Positions 11,160 to 22,515 of a stretch of 64,000 bases of DNA are shown piece after piece. The DNA is taken from positions 10,781,119 to 10,845,118 of the forward strand of contig NC_047075.1 of the NCBI RefSeq assembly GCF_902459465.1, in the 5' to 3' direction. Numbering within the stretch: the first letter of the stretch is position 1; each line of letters starts with the position of its first letter. The position numbers and the translations under genes were made by a program. The stretch comes from Asterias rubens (Eukaryota > Echinodermata > Asteroidea > Forcipulatida > Asteriidae). The notes beneath the pieces are model-generated. The model did no database searches, was not told the DNA's origin, and saw only the letters and a list, made by a program, of their open reading frames with translations.

Positions 11160-12702
11160 AGCACAAGCAAGAAAGAAGAAGAAAAAAAACAAGCAAAAAA
11201 TTACCATCTTAAAAACTATCGGGGTAGAATTTATTTGGATTTTGTGTCACGTTTGGCCCGTCCCTTTTCTTAACGAAACTTAATCAGCGTGTAATTGACA
11301 CATTCGTTCATTATGATAAAACAACCACAGTTCCAAGGTCACACTGTCCAATAGGTCATGGGTCAGGCCGCTTTGAACTCGGTATAAGGGTCAAGTCTGC
11401 TCAAGCAGTTTCAAGAATGGCCAAACAATACACTATATCAGCCTACTACACCTGTTATATCCTTATACTCCCGGATCCAAACATTGCACCTTAAGCTGGT
11501 AATTGGACCAAGAATAAACCAGTCGTGCTGCTGACTGCTTGGGCAGATTAACTGCCTATTAAATTTAGAAACCCATGTAATGACAAAATTAAAATCCCCA
11601 CATGAAAATGACATTTAGTTTAGGTTCAGTTTTGTAAATTATGTTCTGAACAAGCCAAGTGTCAGCTTATAATCAAGCAGTCCCCGTGAATCCAACACAT
11701 GCTCAAACACGAAATTGTGCTACCGCAAAGTGTACTTACTACAAATCTTTAATCCTTTGTAGTATACAAATAAGTAACACAACATCTCCATTTGACATGC
11801 AAAATTTCGGGAAAACCAACCATGTTGCCTCCTTTAATCAATGGGTTCCTCATGTGACCGTGTGAAGTTGAACTCGCGCTCCCGTACACTTTATTTTTAC
11901 ATAACAAAGGAACACTTTTTTTTTACGAGGGAGGCTCGTTCTCTTTATAAAGAATCAGATTTCGACAGATTTGTAATCTTTGGCAAATAATGGTAGAATA
12001 TAAGCTGACGCCAAGGGAGTAATGATGCTTGACTTCGCCTGGGGGTTTCCAAAAAATACAATGCTCTGCTTGAAAGGGTGTCTTTCAAACTGTATGCAGT
12101 TTAGTTTAAACTTATCGCAGATCATTCATATCAGCATGTTACTTCAGGGTCACGATGTCAAATACCAACATGTAGAAACTTCCTTCAAAATTAATGTATG
12201 ACTGTTTACAAACAAGACTTATAGAAATCATTCTAACAAAAATAACTCTTGACTATGTTCATAATGTGTTAATTCACTTGTTACATAATAGGTCTGAAGA
12301 GTTATATCCAGCATTTTTTCTGAAAAAGTAGCCGTCCCATTTTCGAACTGGTTGTGTTGGGAGTTTATTTTTGTATTCATGCATACAACGGAATAAGTGT
12401 TCTGTCCGAGTTGTATCATATGATTAACCGATGACTTGTTTTATATTAAAGACACCTGTACATATTTTTGTAGTATTCTTTGTTTGTCACGATTTGTATT
12501 ATGTTTAACCCTGTCTTAAGTGAGTTAGCCATGTTTTTGTTGGCACAATTAGCGTTTTTGTTAATTACTCCTCTCGTGAATAGAGTAGAAAGCCTTCCTT
12601 TCATGACTTCCTTTATTATACGTTTGAGAAACCTAATGGAGAATTTGAGTGGCCTAGGTTATTGGGTTTAGCTTCTACGTCATTATCAAGTGACACTGGT
12701 CC
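11160..12702. other. LRR gene intron, no recognised element
   Basis: Intronic with respect to the minus-strand LRR gene. I see no exon or repeat family between exon 2 and the RT-derived block starting at 12703. Confidence 0.4.
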
Positions 12703-13362
12703 AAAATCGTCTAGTAGCTTAAAGGCCCTGCTAAGCCAGTTTTCTGAACCGTCTAGAATAAACACGGTGTCGTCTGCATATTGAGAAAGCCTGTATTCGG
12801 AGCCATCAACTGTAACTCCTTTCAAAGTGTTGTCCCTGCGAACCATTTTGCCCATAATCAAAGGCTTTCACAAGACCGAATCAAAGGCTTTCACAAAATC
12901 AACTAAAAGAAACATACCAAGAATATTGTTGTTGTCTGAGTAGTTAAGCAAATCACACATTAACCGAATGTTTTCCCCTATAAAGCTTTATAAAGTTTTA
13001 CTGATGTTAACCTTAAGGCCCGACATTCAAGCAAAATCGTCTAGTAGCTTAAAGGCCCTGCTAAGCCAGTTTTCTGAACCGTCTAGAATAAACACGGTGT
13101 CGTCTGCATATTGAGAAAGCCTGTATTCGGAGCCATCAACTGTAACTCCTTTCAAAGTGTTGTCCCTGCGAACCATTTTGCCCAGAATCAAAGGCTTTCA
13201 CAAGACCGAATCAAAGGCTTTCACAAAATCAACTAAAAGAAACATACCAAGAATATTGTTGTTGTCTGAGTAGTTAAGCAAATCACACATTAACCGAATG
13301 TTTTCCCCTATAAAGCTTTATAAAGTTTTACTGATATTAACCTTAAGGCCCGACATTCAAGC
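12703..13362 (-). repeat. 330-bp RT-derived tandem array, block 1 (two units)
   Basis: Two head-to-tail 330-bp units (12703 and 13033). Each joins three non-adjacent pieces of the L1-A ORF2: the motif C segment (SQYADDTVFI), an 18-bp duplicated join, the motif A segment (LLVDFVKAFDSV) and the start of the region reading SGLKVNISK. The motif B region between A and C is missing. Units are the same as those at 18540-19529 apart from single-base differences. The units are not open across their joins. Confidence 0.9.
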
Positions 13363-13924
13363 AAAATCGTCTAGTAGCTTAAAGGCCCTGCTAAGCCAGT
13401 TTTCTGAACCGTCTAGAATAAACACGGTGTCGTCTGCATATTGAGAAAGCCTGTATTCGGAGCCATCAACTGTAACTCCTTTCAAAGTGTTGTCCCTGCG
13501 AACCATTTTGCCCAGAATTTCGGCACACAAAAGGAACAAGACAGGGCTTAAGCCGTCACCTTGCCGGCAACCCCGCTCAATTTGAAAAGATTCTGACAAG
13601 AAACCATTTATCAATACAGAGGCTTTTGCACCATTGTACAGCACTTGAAACCACTTTTGTATTGAGGGGCCAAAGTTAAACAGCTCAAGAATCTGAAGAA
13701 TATAGTCATGGGAGACCGAATCAAAGGCTTTCACAAAATCAACTAAAAGAAACATACCAAGAATATTGTTGTTGTCTGAGTAGTTAAGCAAATCACACAT
13801 TAACCGAATGTTTTCCCCTATAAAGCGACCTTGCAAAAAGCCTTTTTGTTGTTCATGAATAATAGCAGGAAGGCATGTTTTAAATCTCTCTGCTATACAA
13901 GAAGAGGCCAGTTTGTACGTAATG
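13363..13924 (-). pseudogene. L1-A reverse-transcriptase fragment (block 1 copy)
   Basis: Minus-strand RT sequence from motif C back through motif B (RGCRQGDGLSP) and motif A (VDFVKAFDS) to the start of the palm. It matches 19530-20091 with a constant offset of 6167 bp and no gaps that I can see. It ends abruptly at 13924 after GTACGTAATG, where L1-A itself continues. It is therefore a duplicated internal piece, not an independent 5'-truncated insertion. Confidence 0.9.
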
Positions 13925-14374
13925 CAAACTCTTAAATTTGTAAATAAAATAAGAAATAACTTTGTTGAACCTTAGTTAACTGTTTATTCACATTCCACTC
14001 ATCAAAATACATATCTGAGTGACAAAAGCTTTATTTTGAAGAAAAAAAAAAAACACTTCCAGGTGACTTTAAATTGTTTGGCCGTCCGTCTGTGTATCGA
14101 TACGTCTGTACTAAAGGACTGCGGCAGCCGAGTGACCAAACTGCGTGAGGCTCATTCCGAGTACAGTGCTCACTCTTTAACTCTAACATAACGCTGTTCC
14201 GTAAACAAGTCCGTTGTCTGTTTGGTTGTCATTCGAAATATGCTGTTTTTCTTCTGAAACGTTCACCTCAATAAGAACAGAACGAAAACTAAACCAACCC
14301 AAGTACTTAATAATATCAACTCTAACTAAACACATCTTGAAAGACTTATTAACATTAATTTAAAAATCACTTAC

Positions 14375-14580
14375 AGTTTTGCGGTGTCATTTGGTATGCC
14401 GATTGGTAGCTCTGTCAGACCCCTATTGCTGCAGTCAACAGTCAATGTATGTCTATCGCAATGGCAAGCCTCACACGCGTCCCCCGTAGCCTTGGCTCCA
14501 ACTAGTCCAATGGTTAGTGCACAAGCAATCACACCTAAACAAAGAGGTCGCAAGACGCCTTTAAATCCATGGTCGGCCAT
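14375..14580 (-). CDS. LRR protein, exon 1: signal peptide and LRRNT cap
   Basis: First coding exon of a secreted or membrane leucine-rich-repeat protein. From ATG at 14580 (MADHGFKG) comes a hydrophobic stretch of about 17 residues ending near VGAKA, read as a signal peptide. It is followed by an LRRNT cap with clustered cysteines (CEACHCDRHTLTVDCSNRGL) and ELPIGIPNDT, the standard cap-to-LRR passage. The gtaagt donor lies at 14369-14374, phase 2. An in-frame ATG at 14607 would lengthen the leader; I prefer 14580 because the signal peptide then starts correctly. The gene runs toward lower coordinates; its introns hold elements I and J, family B and the RT-derived array. LRR ectodomains bind proteins; the ligand is unknown. 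Confidence 0.85.
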
Positions 14581-14934
14581 ATTTTCCCAAAGCAACCTTC
14601 TTTGCAATTATAACAAGTCACATGTAGCCTATTTTGTGGAAAATGCTGGCGTTAATCTGTAAGATGAACTTTAACATTAGATAATTTATGAGGTTTAAAT
14701 GTAAACCATATCAGGAGATGTTGTTCTGAAAATTTGTTCCAATCTTCTGTGACCGCTGTCCTGATAGATCTGATCGAAACTATCTAAATTCAAGTTTATA
14801 AAGGAAATAACACTACATCATCATATGAGACGTGTTATTGTTAACACAACACAGAGGTACTTTTTAAAGCTACGTATACATTGTACGTTAAAATCCAAGT
14901 TCTATTATTTTACTATTTTTTTTTTTTTAATGGT

Positions 14935-15560
14935 ACCTAACAAAAGATTTCATTTTTGGCTGGGAGTGGGGTTTCCCCCCAAAAAATTACCAAATTACGA
15001 AATACTGTGACAAATGAACCATGATTGTTGTTCTGTTGAAAAAAAGTGCAAGGTTAAACAGCTACTTGAGCGGATTTTCATAACGGAAATGCTATTTTAA
15101 CTTGTTTATGGTGCTTTTGTTCACCATTTAAATGTAATTTTGATATGTGTACACTTCTGAATTTTTCGTAACTATCGATTAAAACATCATGTCCCAACCT
15201 AAAGGTTTTTAAAAATTAAAAACACTTTTGCCGTTGACGACGTGCGTCAAACTGACAATGCTCTGATGTAATGTCTGGGAATTTGCTTTGTTATGCTGCT
15301 TGCTGCAACATACAAACTGGAGGCTATACAAATTAGAGCTCCCAACTATGACGTAACATGTCTGTGTGTAAAAACGTAACGGAGCTGTTCGCGAATCTTT
15401 CATGAAAAGCACGGGAAGAGGGTAATATCTATTGGACATTTTTTGTTTTTACACAATTAAAACGTATTTACATTTTTAGTCATATGACTGGATTTCCTTA
15501 TTGATTGAAAACATTTGAAGTGAAATTCAGCAAAGTTCACGACTTGACATTTCCGTGCAA
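14935..15560 (+). repeat. Dispersed repeat G, copy 1
   Basis: Several segments (near 15060-15185, 15220-15290, 15330-15430 and 15480-15550) match the reverse complement of 57645-58200 in the same order. No coding capacity. The nature of the element is unknown. Confidence 0.55.
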
Positions 15561-15776
15561 GCTGTCTAGGTTCATGGGACAGGAGGTTTCGGCACCAAGA
15601 ATCGGGTACGGTTTCAAACAACTTTGTGTGATGTTCCTGTTTTTTTTCTGGTTTTTTTAACACTGTTTTATGCAATTTTTCTAAAACATTTGCACAGGGC
15701 TGAGTGTATTCTTACAAAATTATACTTCTGCGTTACGCGAAATCTTCCAGGATAATTTATGGCCATACTGTACATA

Positions 15777-15812
15777 GTTAAAAGACACTGGACACTATTG
15801 GTAATCACTCTG
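15777..15812 (+). repeat. Terminal fragment of repeat family A
   Basis: Only the left terminus remains (AAAGACACTGGACACTATTG), followed by unrelated DNA. The rest of 15561-16430 shows a CA microsatellite near 16098 and no recognised gene. Confidence 0.55.
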
Positions 15813-16432
15813 TATAATTTTAAGTTGCTATGCCTTTTGTTTAAGATCTCGCATAAGCCTTCTTATGAACAACTAACTAAATATATGATCGTGTTAGCAA
15901 TACACTACAGTGTTATTCACCACCCAATAAACTGTTCCGGCAGCCCAGCGTCTAAAATTATATTCATTTTAGCTTTGACAAGAGATCAAGTTCATTAAGT
16001 GGCGACTCGTGTAGCCAATTTTAAGTTGTCTTATAATCTTTCTCATAGCGCATTTTGGTCACTTTTTTTCATGTTATCGTCAATCTAACTTATGGGTACA
16101 CACACACACACTTCTTACATCGTAACATGTTAATGACGCCGTTTCACAATGTGTGCGAGCTGTTTATGAATTTTTGTAGATTGGCATTGTAACATACGAG
16201 TGTTGGATGGAGGAACATGCTAGTATTAAATATAACTGAGATCTCTGTTTGTAACCGTATGAGGGCGTGTGCAAACCAAAATAACATCTTGCAAAATCTG
16301 TTTAATGGCAAAACTTATGTTATGTCACCGGTTTGTTTGTGTTTTGTGTTGAACATTCATGCAAGAAAACAACACATATACATTATAAATAAAATAAAAC
16401 TGCAGTTCTGATAAACCCAATTGTGTACTTAC

Positions 16433-16895
16433 TTGCAGCGAAAACAATAATGCTGAGATTCAGAAGAACTAACGCAGTTGAAATAACTCCCTTTCTATCA
16501 TCTACAAGTGGCCCATCGTCATTTTGCATGCATGAGGAGCAAGGACGCCGCCAGCATGTTTATGAAGATGATCCCAAGTGAGCACAACTGAAGCCACTGT
16601 TCAATTGCATCCTTCATTGGTTTCAGGTATGCGTTGATGAGCAAGAAGAAGACAGACAAGAAGACAGACACAAAGAGTGTGAAGTGGTCCTCGGGTCCGA
16701 ACAGCAGTATGAAGAGCGTCTGCAGGATCTTACGGGTAAGTTCAATGATCTCTCAGTACCAGAACTCAGCTTTGTAGTTTTCACACAGAAAACTCTTCCA
16801 GCCGATTTTCGTGTCAGGCTCTATAGGTGTCACTGTCAGTCCCTTATAACCCCGTGACAAGGCCACCAGTATATTCTGTCCTATCTTGTAATCAT
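16433..16895 (-). pseudogene. Degenerate exon of a multi-pass membrane protein
   Basis: Minus-strand sequence encodes KIGWKSFLCENYKAEFWY, then EIIELTRKILQTLFILLFG, a further hydrophobic helix (VFLSVFFLLINAYLKP) and, after a frame change, ALVLLNLSIIVFAA up to a gtaagt donor at 16427-16432. The pattern resembles the C-terminal membrane region of large invertebrate ectodomain proteins with LRR or ephrin-receptor-like repeats; I recognise the style, not the family. A TGA replaces an expected tryptophan after FWY, and a frameshift follows LLLMHA, so this copy looks dead. L1-A ends immediately upstream. It may be the remnant of a neighbouring paralogue of the LRR gene. Confidence 0.45.
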
Positions 16896-16958
16896 ACTAA
16901 TTAATAATAATAATAATAACAACATTTTTATTTTTATTTTGTTTTTCCACGGATGAAA

Positions 16959-18533
16959 TTATGTATTCACATGTAAGGCCACACGCTGAAGATACAAAAC
17001 ATAAACAGCAAGGGAAATAAACAAAATACAAAATACGATTTTAACCTTGAACCAATAGTTTTTGAAGGAGTCCAACTTTTTGTGAAAGCTAACAGTTGAG
17101 TTATTGGTGATGGAGATGCATTTATCAAAAGTATAATAAAGTTTTAAATCCAGTTTTAATAATGCAAGGGAGGGTCTATTCTCACTCATTTTCATGTTAT
17201 AGATATGGAAGCGACACAAAAGAAGGATCAGATTCAGAGCACTCCAAGATTTTGTTGTAATACCAAAAAGGATTAGCCTCATTGTCTAGGCGAATGTCAA
17301 TATTAAGAGTACTCCTTATCCAATCTCCAAATTGGGTCCAAAACATAGTTGAAAACTTGCATCTACAAAATAAATTGACCAGCGTCTCACTCTCAAATTG
17401 ACAGAATATACAAAGACCATTATCCCTTTTACCGATTTTGGCTAAGAATGAGTTGACTCCAAGTATTCTGTGGACTAATCTGTATTGAGACCACCGTAGT
17501 CTGGTGTCGTTAGTAGCACAAAATGGAATGTTACAAAGGACCATCCACTTAGGTTTGGTAAGCTGAATACTCATTTGTGTTTCCCATTTAGCGATGAATT
17601 TATACGCAACTTTTTTAGCAGATGTAAGACAGTTATAAATACGGTTAGAGCCTTTTTTATCTTGCAAGAGAAGCCTAAAATTGAATGGAATGAAAGGGAA
17701 GAAAATATTCGCCCCATCCTTGTCCATTATCGCTATTCCAAAGGATTGTTTTACGGCCTTAAAGGAAATTTGTCGTAATGTTTATAATGAACACAGTTGT
17801 AATTAATTCTAATCCTATGGTTGTACCATAGAACACTGTTTAAGGAGTCAATCTGGTTAGTCGGCTGGTGGCATTGTACGTAAGATCCCCAGGCAGTAAG
17901 AACATCTAACCAAAAACGGTTGGGGTGAATGGCTCTCTGTAAAAATCGAGCAATACTCGGGTGGACAACTTCCAGAAAAAGTATGTTCTGGAAATTGAAT
18001 AATGTATAGAACAGGGAAGACCAACCAGAGTCCTCTGCTCTTAGCAACCTGCGAATCCACGTACATTTGAGAACACTAAAATAAGAACGGATGTCCACCA
18101 TTTTAACCCCACCTTCGCTGTAATCTTGAATCATTTGATTCCTACTTACTCTGTCAACCCCTTTCCAAATAAATTTATACAACATAGAATCAAGGTTTTT
18201 AATAGATAGCTTGGAAGGATCAGGGAGAGTAAGGATTAAAAATGTGAGCTTAGACAAAAGGAGAGATCTAACAGCAGTAACTCTACCCAAAACTTTAAGG
18301 TTGAGCTTAGACCAACGCCCAATTAAGTTGCTGATGGAATTTAAAACCCGGTTATAATTGTTATCAATCATATTGTCCAAGTTGGTAGAAAAATCAATAC
18401 CTAGAGCTCTAAAACTTTCTTGGGTATGGACCAAGTGAACATTAATATCAGGACAAACACCTTTTTGACGGCCCTTATTCCCACCAATCCAAACTGCATT
18501 GGTTTTACTGATATTAACCTTAAGGCCCGACAT
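16959..18533 (-). pseudogene. L1-A ORF2 C-terminal region
   Basis: Three frame blocks (17751-18533, 17197-17727, 16959-17282). The first follows a TGA at 18534-18536 that interrupts FA-MSGLKVN. It contains the post-RT region of L1/Tx1 proteins (ALGIDFS, GRWSKLNLKVLGR, EGGVKMVDI). The second holds RLRWSQYRLVHRILGVN and a zinc-knuckle-like CIFCQFESETLVNLFC, thought to bind element RNA. The third is the C-terminus. Frame changes between blocks mean no full protein is made. Confidence 0.85.
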
Positions 18534-18539
18534 TCAAGC

Positions 18540-19529
18540 AAAATCGTCTAGTAGCTTAAAGGCCCTGCTAAGCCAGTTTTCTGAACCGTCTAGAATAAAC
18601 ACGGTGTCGTCTGCATATTGAGAAAGCCTGTATTCGGAGCCATCAACTGTAACTCCTTTCAAAGTGTTGTCCCTGCGAACCATTTTGCCCAGAATCAAAG
18701 GCTTTCACAAGACCGAATCAAAGGCTTTCACAAAATCAACTAAAAGAAACATACCAAGAATATTGTTGTTGTCTGAGTAGTTAAGCAAATCACACATTAA
18801 CCGAATGTTTTCCCCTATAAAGCTTTATAAAGTTTTACTGATGTTAACCTTAAGGCCCGACATTCAAGCAAAATCGTCTAGTAGCTTAAAGGCCCTGCTA
18901 AGCCAGTTTTCTGAACCGTCTAGAATAAACACGGTGTCGTCTGCATATTGAGAAAGCCTGTATTCGGAGCCATCAACTGTAACTCCTTTCAAAGTGTTGT
19001 CCCTGCGAACCATTTTGCCCAGAATCAAAGGCTTTCACAAGACCGAATCAAAGGCTTTCACAAAATCAACTAAAAGAAACATACCAAGAATATTGTTGTT
19101 GTCTGAGTAGTTAAGCAAATCACACATTAACCGAATGTTTTCCCCTATAAAGCTTTATAAAGTTTTACTGATGTTAACCTTAAGGCCCGACATTCAAGCA
19201 AAATCGTCTAGTAGCTTAAAGGCCCTGCTAAGCCAGTTTTCTGAACCGTCTAGAATAAACACGGTGTCGTCTGCATATTGAGAAAGCCTGTATTCGGAGC
19301 CATCAACTGTAACTCCTTTCAAAGTGTTGTCCCTGCGAACCATTTTGCCCAGAATCAAAGGCTTTCACAAGACCGAATCAAAGGCTTTCACAAAATCAAC
19401 TAAAAGAAACATACCAAGAATATTGTTGTTGTCTGAGTAGTTAAGCAAATCACACATTAACCGAATGTTTTCCCCTATAAAGCTTTATAAAGTTTTACTG
19501 ATGTTAACCTTAAGGCCCGACATTCAAGC
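18540..19529 (-). repeat. 330-bp RT-derived tandem array, block 2 (three units)
   Basis: Three head-to-tail 330-bp units start at 18540, 18870 and 19200, and the parent RT sequence follows at 19530. Each unit fuses motif C, motif A and the downstream SGLKVNISK segment of this same ORF2, with the same joins as block 1. The array lies between the RT core and the C-terminal region of L1-A, so it expanded in place. Confidence 0.95.
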
Positions 19530-20642
19530 AAAATCGTCTAGTAGCTTAAAGGCCCTGCTAAGCCAGTTTTCTGAACCGTCTAGAATAAACACGGTGTCGT
19601 CTGCATATTGAGAAAGCCTGTATTCGGAGCCATCAACTGTAACTCCTTTCAAAGTGTTGTCCCTGCGAACCATTTTGCCCAGAATTTCGGCACACAAAAG
19701 GAACAAGACAGGGCTTAAGCCGTCACCTTGCCGGCAACCCCGCTCAATTTGAAAAGATTCTGACAAGAAACCATTTATCAATACAGAGGCTTTTGCACCA
19801 TTGTACAGCACTTGAAACCACTTTTGTATTGAGGGGCCAAAGTTAAACAGCTCAAGAATCTGAAGAATATAGTCATGGGAGACCGAATCAAAGGCTTTCA
19901 CAAAATCAACTAAAAGAAACATACCAAGAATATTGTTGTTGTCTGAGTAGTTAAGCAAATCACACATTAACCGAATGTTTTCCCCTATAAAGCGACCTTG
20001 CAAAAAGCCTTTTTGTTGTTCATGAATAATAGCAGGAAGGCATGTTTTAAATCTCTCTGCTATACAAGAAGAGGCCAGTTTGTACGTAATGTTCAATAGG
20101 GAAATGGGTCTCCAGTACTTCAAGAATTGACGGGGTTTATCCCCTTTTGGTAGCAGGGTGGTAATCCCATATTGCTGGGTGACTGAAAAATTTCCTGTTT
20201 CGTGGCCAAAATTCAGAGACCGCAATAGAAACCATGCCAAATCTGAGAAAAATAATTTAAAAAAATCGAAGCTAAAACCATCTGACCCCGGAGACTTTCC
20301 GTTTTTACTCCTTTTCAAGGCATTCAAAACTTCTTAATATGACAACGGACCCTCCAAACGATCCCGAGTCAAGTTAGAAAGAACTGGAGAATCATAATTA
20401 CTGAACAAATGTTGCAAACTAGCCCTTTCGTGTGAATCAGGGGAAGAATACAGTTTTTTGTAAAAAAGCCTAGCTTCATTAAGGATACTACACGAGCTCG
20501 TCAGCTCACTATTATTATCTGTAACAACACGACTAATGCTTCTATTTACACAATTACGTTTCTCCATATTAAGGAAATACCTGCAAGGCTTTTCCCCTGG
20601 TTCAATCCACCTAGTTTTTGACCGTATCAAAACGCCTTCCAT
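19524..20642 (-). pseudogene. L1-A ORF2 reverse transcriptase core
   Basis: Frame block 19524-20327 covers the RT from KNGKSPGSDGF through WRPISLLNITYK, motif A (LLVDFVKAFDSVSHD), motif B (RGCRQGDGLSPVLF) and motif C with the intact YADD dyad. The upstream block 20334-20642 has IRSKTRWIEPGEKPCRYF, the usual linker before RT. A stop and frame change near 20334 separates them. The catalytic residues survive, but the frame does not. Confidence 0.88.
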
Positions 20643-21655
20643 TTTTTTCTTGCGAAGGTTAACGAGGTCAGTCTGCTTCCAATCGATTTTAGCATGTCGT
20701 TTGATACAACATCTCCCTTTGCAACTTTCTCGGATAGAACTGTAATTTCTTTTTCGAGGTTTGATTCAGCCTTACGTGAGTTTTTGTTCTTCCAGGCGGC
20801 ATAGGAAATGGTCTTAGTTCTAATCTCCATGAGTAACATTTCAAAAAAAAGTTGATCATTAATAATAAAATATTAACATCCTTAGGATGAATGTCACTCA
20901 GATTTGAACGTTGGTAGGGCGAGGCGGCATACCTATCGACAATCTCTCTAATGGTGGTTTTAACCTGGTCAACATAAATCGAATCCATAAGAAGAGAATT
21001 ATTATATAAATTTCCAATAACCAACCCCTCTGTCTACCTGATTAAAATCAAGTTGCAAATCAACAATTGAATGATCAGTGCGATAGCCCGGTTTAATATC
21101 GCAAGAGGCTAGTTTAGTGTTTAACTCTGAAGAAATTAAAAAGAAATCTAGCCTGGACTGTTTTAATGGAGAGTTCTGCCTCCAAGTGTATTTCTTAGAC
21201 TCTGGATGTTGAATGCGCCAGGGATTAATGAAATTTGCTTGGTTACACAAATCCAACACTCTCTGCCTAGCCAATGGATTGTTAATGTTGACATAATTGA
21301 AACAATCCAATCTGACATCCAATACTAAATTCCAATCACCACAGATAAATGTGTGTGGATTATCGTTATCAGCAATAATACCATTCACAGTTTCATAGAA
21401 ATTACGATCATTTTTGTTAGGGCCATATAAATTAATTGAGGTAATGTTACAACCATAAATTTCCAAGCTGAGCGCAAAAGGTGTTGTTGAAAAGAATTGC
21501 CACTCCTCTGGAGTTACTTTTGAAAGAGCTAAAATAACAATCGAACCCCCATTCAGCTCTAATCCTCTGCTCCATCGAGTCTGTACAATGGACGTCTTGC
21601 AGACAGTAAATGGAGTAGCGCTTTGTCCTTAAACGATGTAAAACGCCCCTCCTTT
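20627..21655 (-). pseudogene. L1-A ORF2 AP endonuclease and linker
   Basis: The block 21002-21466 shows the endonuclease landmarks NLYGPN, FICGDWNLVLD, SRLDFFLIS and the C-terminal TDHSIV. This type of domain nicks the target to prime reverse transcription. Upstream in-frame sequence up to 21655 adds YSIYCLQDVH and GFDCYFSSFKSNSRGVAIL. The linker toward the RT (20627-21024) is in two frames, so it is broken. Confidence 0.85.
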
Positions 21656-21656
21656 T

Positions 21657-21804
21657 TTATTTATTTATTTATTTATTTATTTATTGATATCCAACAGCGG
21701 AAAGCCGCCACTTACAGGAATCGTTAAAAACTATGTAAAAATATAAATTTAAATATGAATATAAATACAACAATATATAACATTAAAAATTAAACATTGA
21801 TAAA
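21657..21804 (-). mobile_element. 148-bp LINE 3' end nested in L1-A ORF2
   Basis: ORF2 reads VSINCRGLADSK just above 21804 and resumes with LHRLRTKRYSIYCLQ just below 21657. The intervening AT-rich DNA ends, on the minus strand, in repeated AATA units after GGCGGCTTTCCGCTGTTGGA. This is best explained as the 3' tail of a different, severely 5'-truncated LINE inserted into the endonuclease coding region. Confidence 0.7.
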
Positions 21805-22099
21805 AACATTTGGAATCTGCTAAGCCGCGACAATTTATGGAGACTATGGACACATTTTGAGGCGAGGTGCCTTTAGAACTATGCGAGCTTGTCATTCAAA
21901 GCGTGAACCCGGTTGACACCACAATTTAGTGGGCCAAACAGAAAGCAATCATACAAGAAAAGCAAGAGGAATGTCATGGTAGTAAAGGGACGGTACACTT
22001 TTACCCATGGGATTATGTACTTCATACACAAGAAATAAATTAAATGAGGAATTGGTCTAACTGTATACAAGCTTACAAATCTCCGTGTTTTTGATTTAG

Positions 22100-22123
22100 T
22101 TGCAATAACCCCCCCCCCCCCCC

Positions 22124-22159
<36 letters not shown>

Positions 22160-22160
22160 A
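22100..22160. repeat. Poly-C / poly-A tract
   Basis: A run of about 17 C followed by about 30 A. The surrounding 21880-22515 is the stretch between L1-A ORF2 and ORF1 and shows no conserved coding signal. Confidence 0.7.
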
Positions 22161-22515
22161 AGCTCTCATGCTTGGAAGGGAAAAAATATAATTAGAAAAA
22201 ACCCACCCCAAAAACACCAATAAACAAACCCGGCCCCCAAAACAAAAAACAAAATACTTGTAATGCAAAAACAACACCACACCGACTGTGCTTAGTCGGA
22301 GCTCCACTTGCAATGCAGGGTACCAACTTAGAAGAAATTTCTAACAAAAACAAAATAAATGCAATCCCAACTGTCCTCGATAAAATAACCTACTTAGGCA
22401 CAAGAGAAAAACACACTTTACTTTAGTGAGGGCAGTTATGGAAATTAAGCTGGCACTTAAAAATGAGGTAACAACTGTTCAGCTTTCGAAGTCGATATAG
22501 TTCAAATTTATACAG

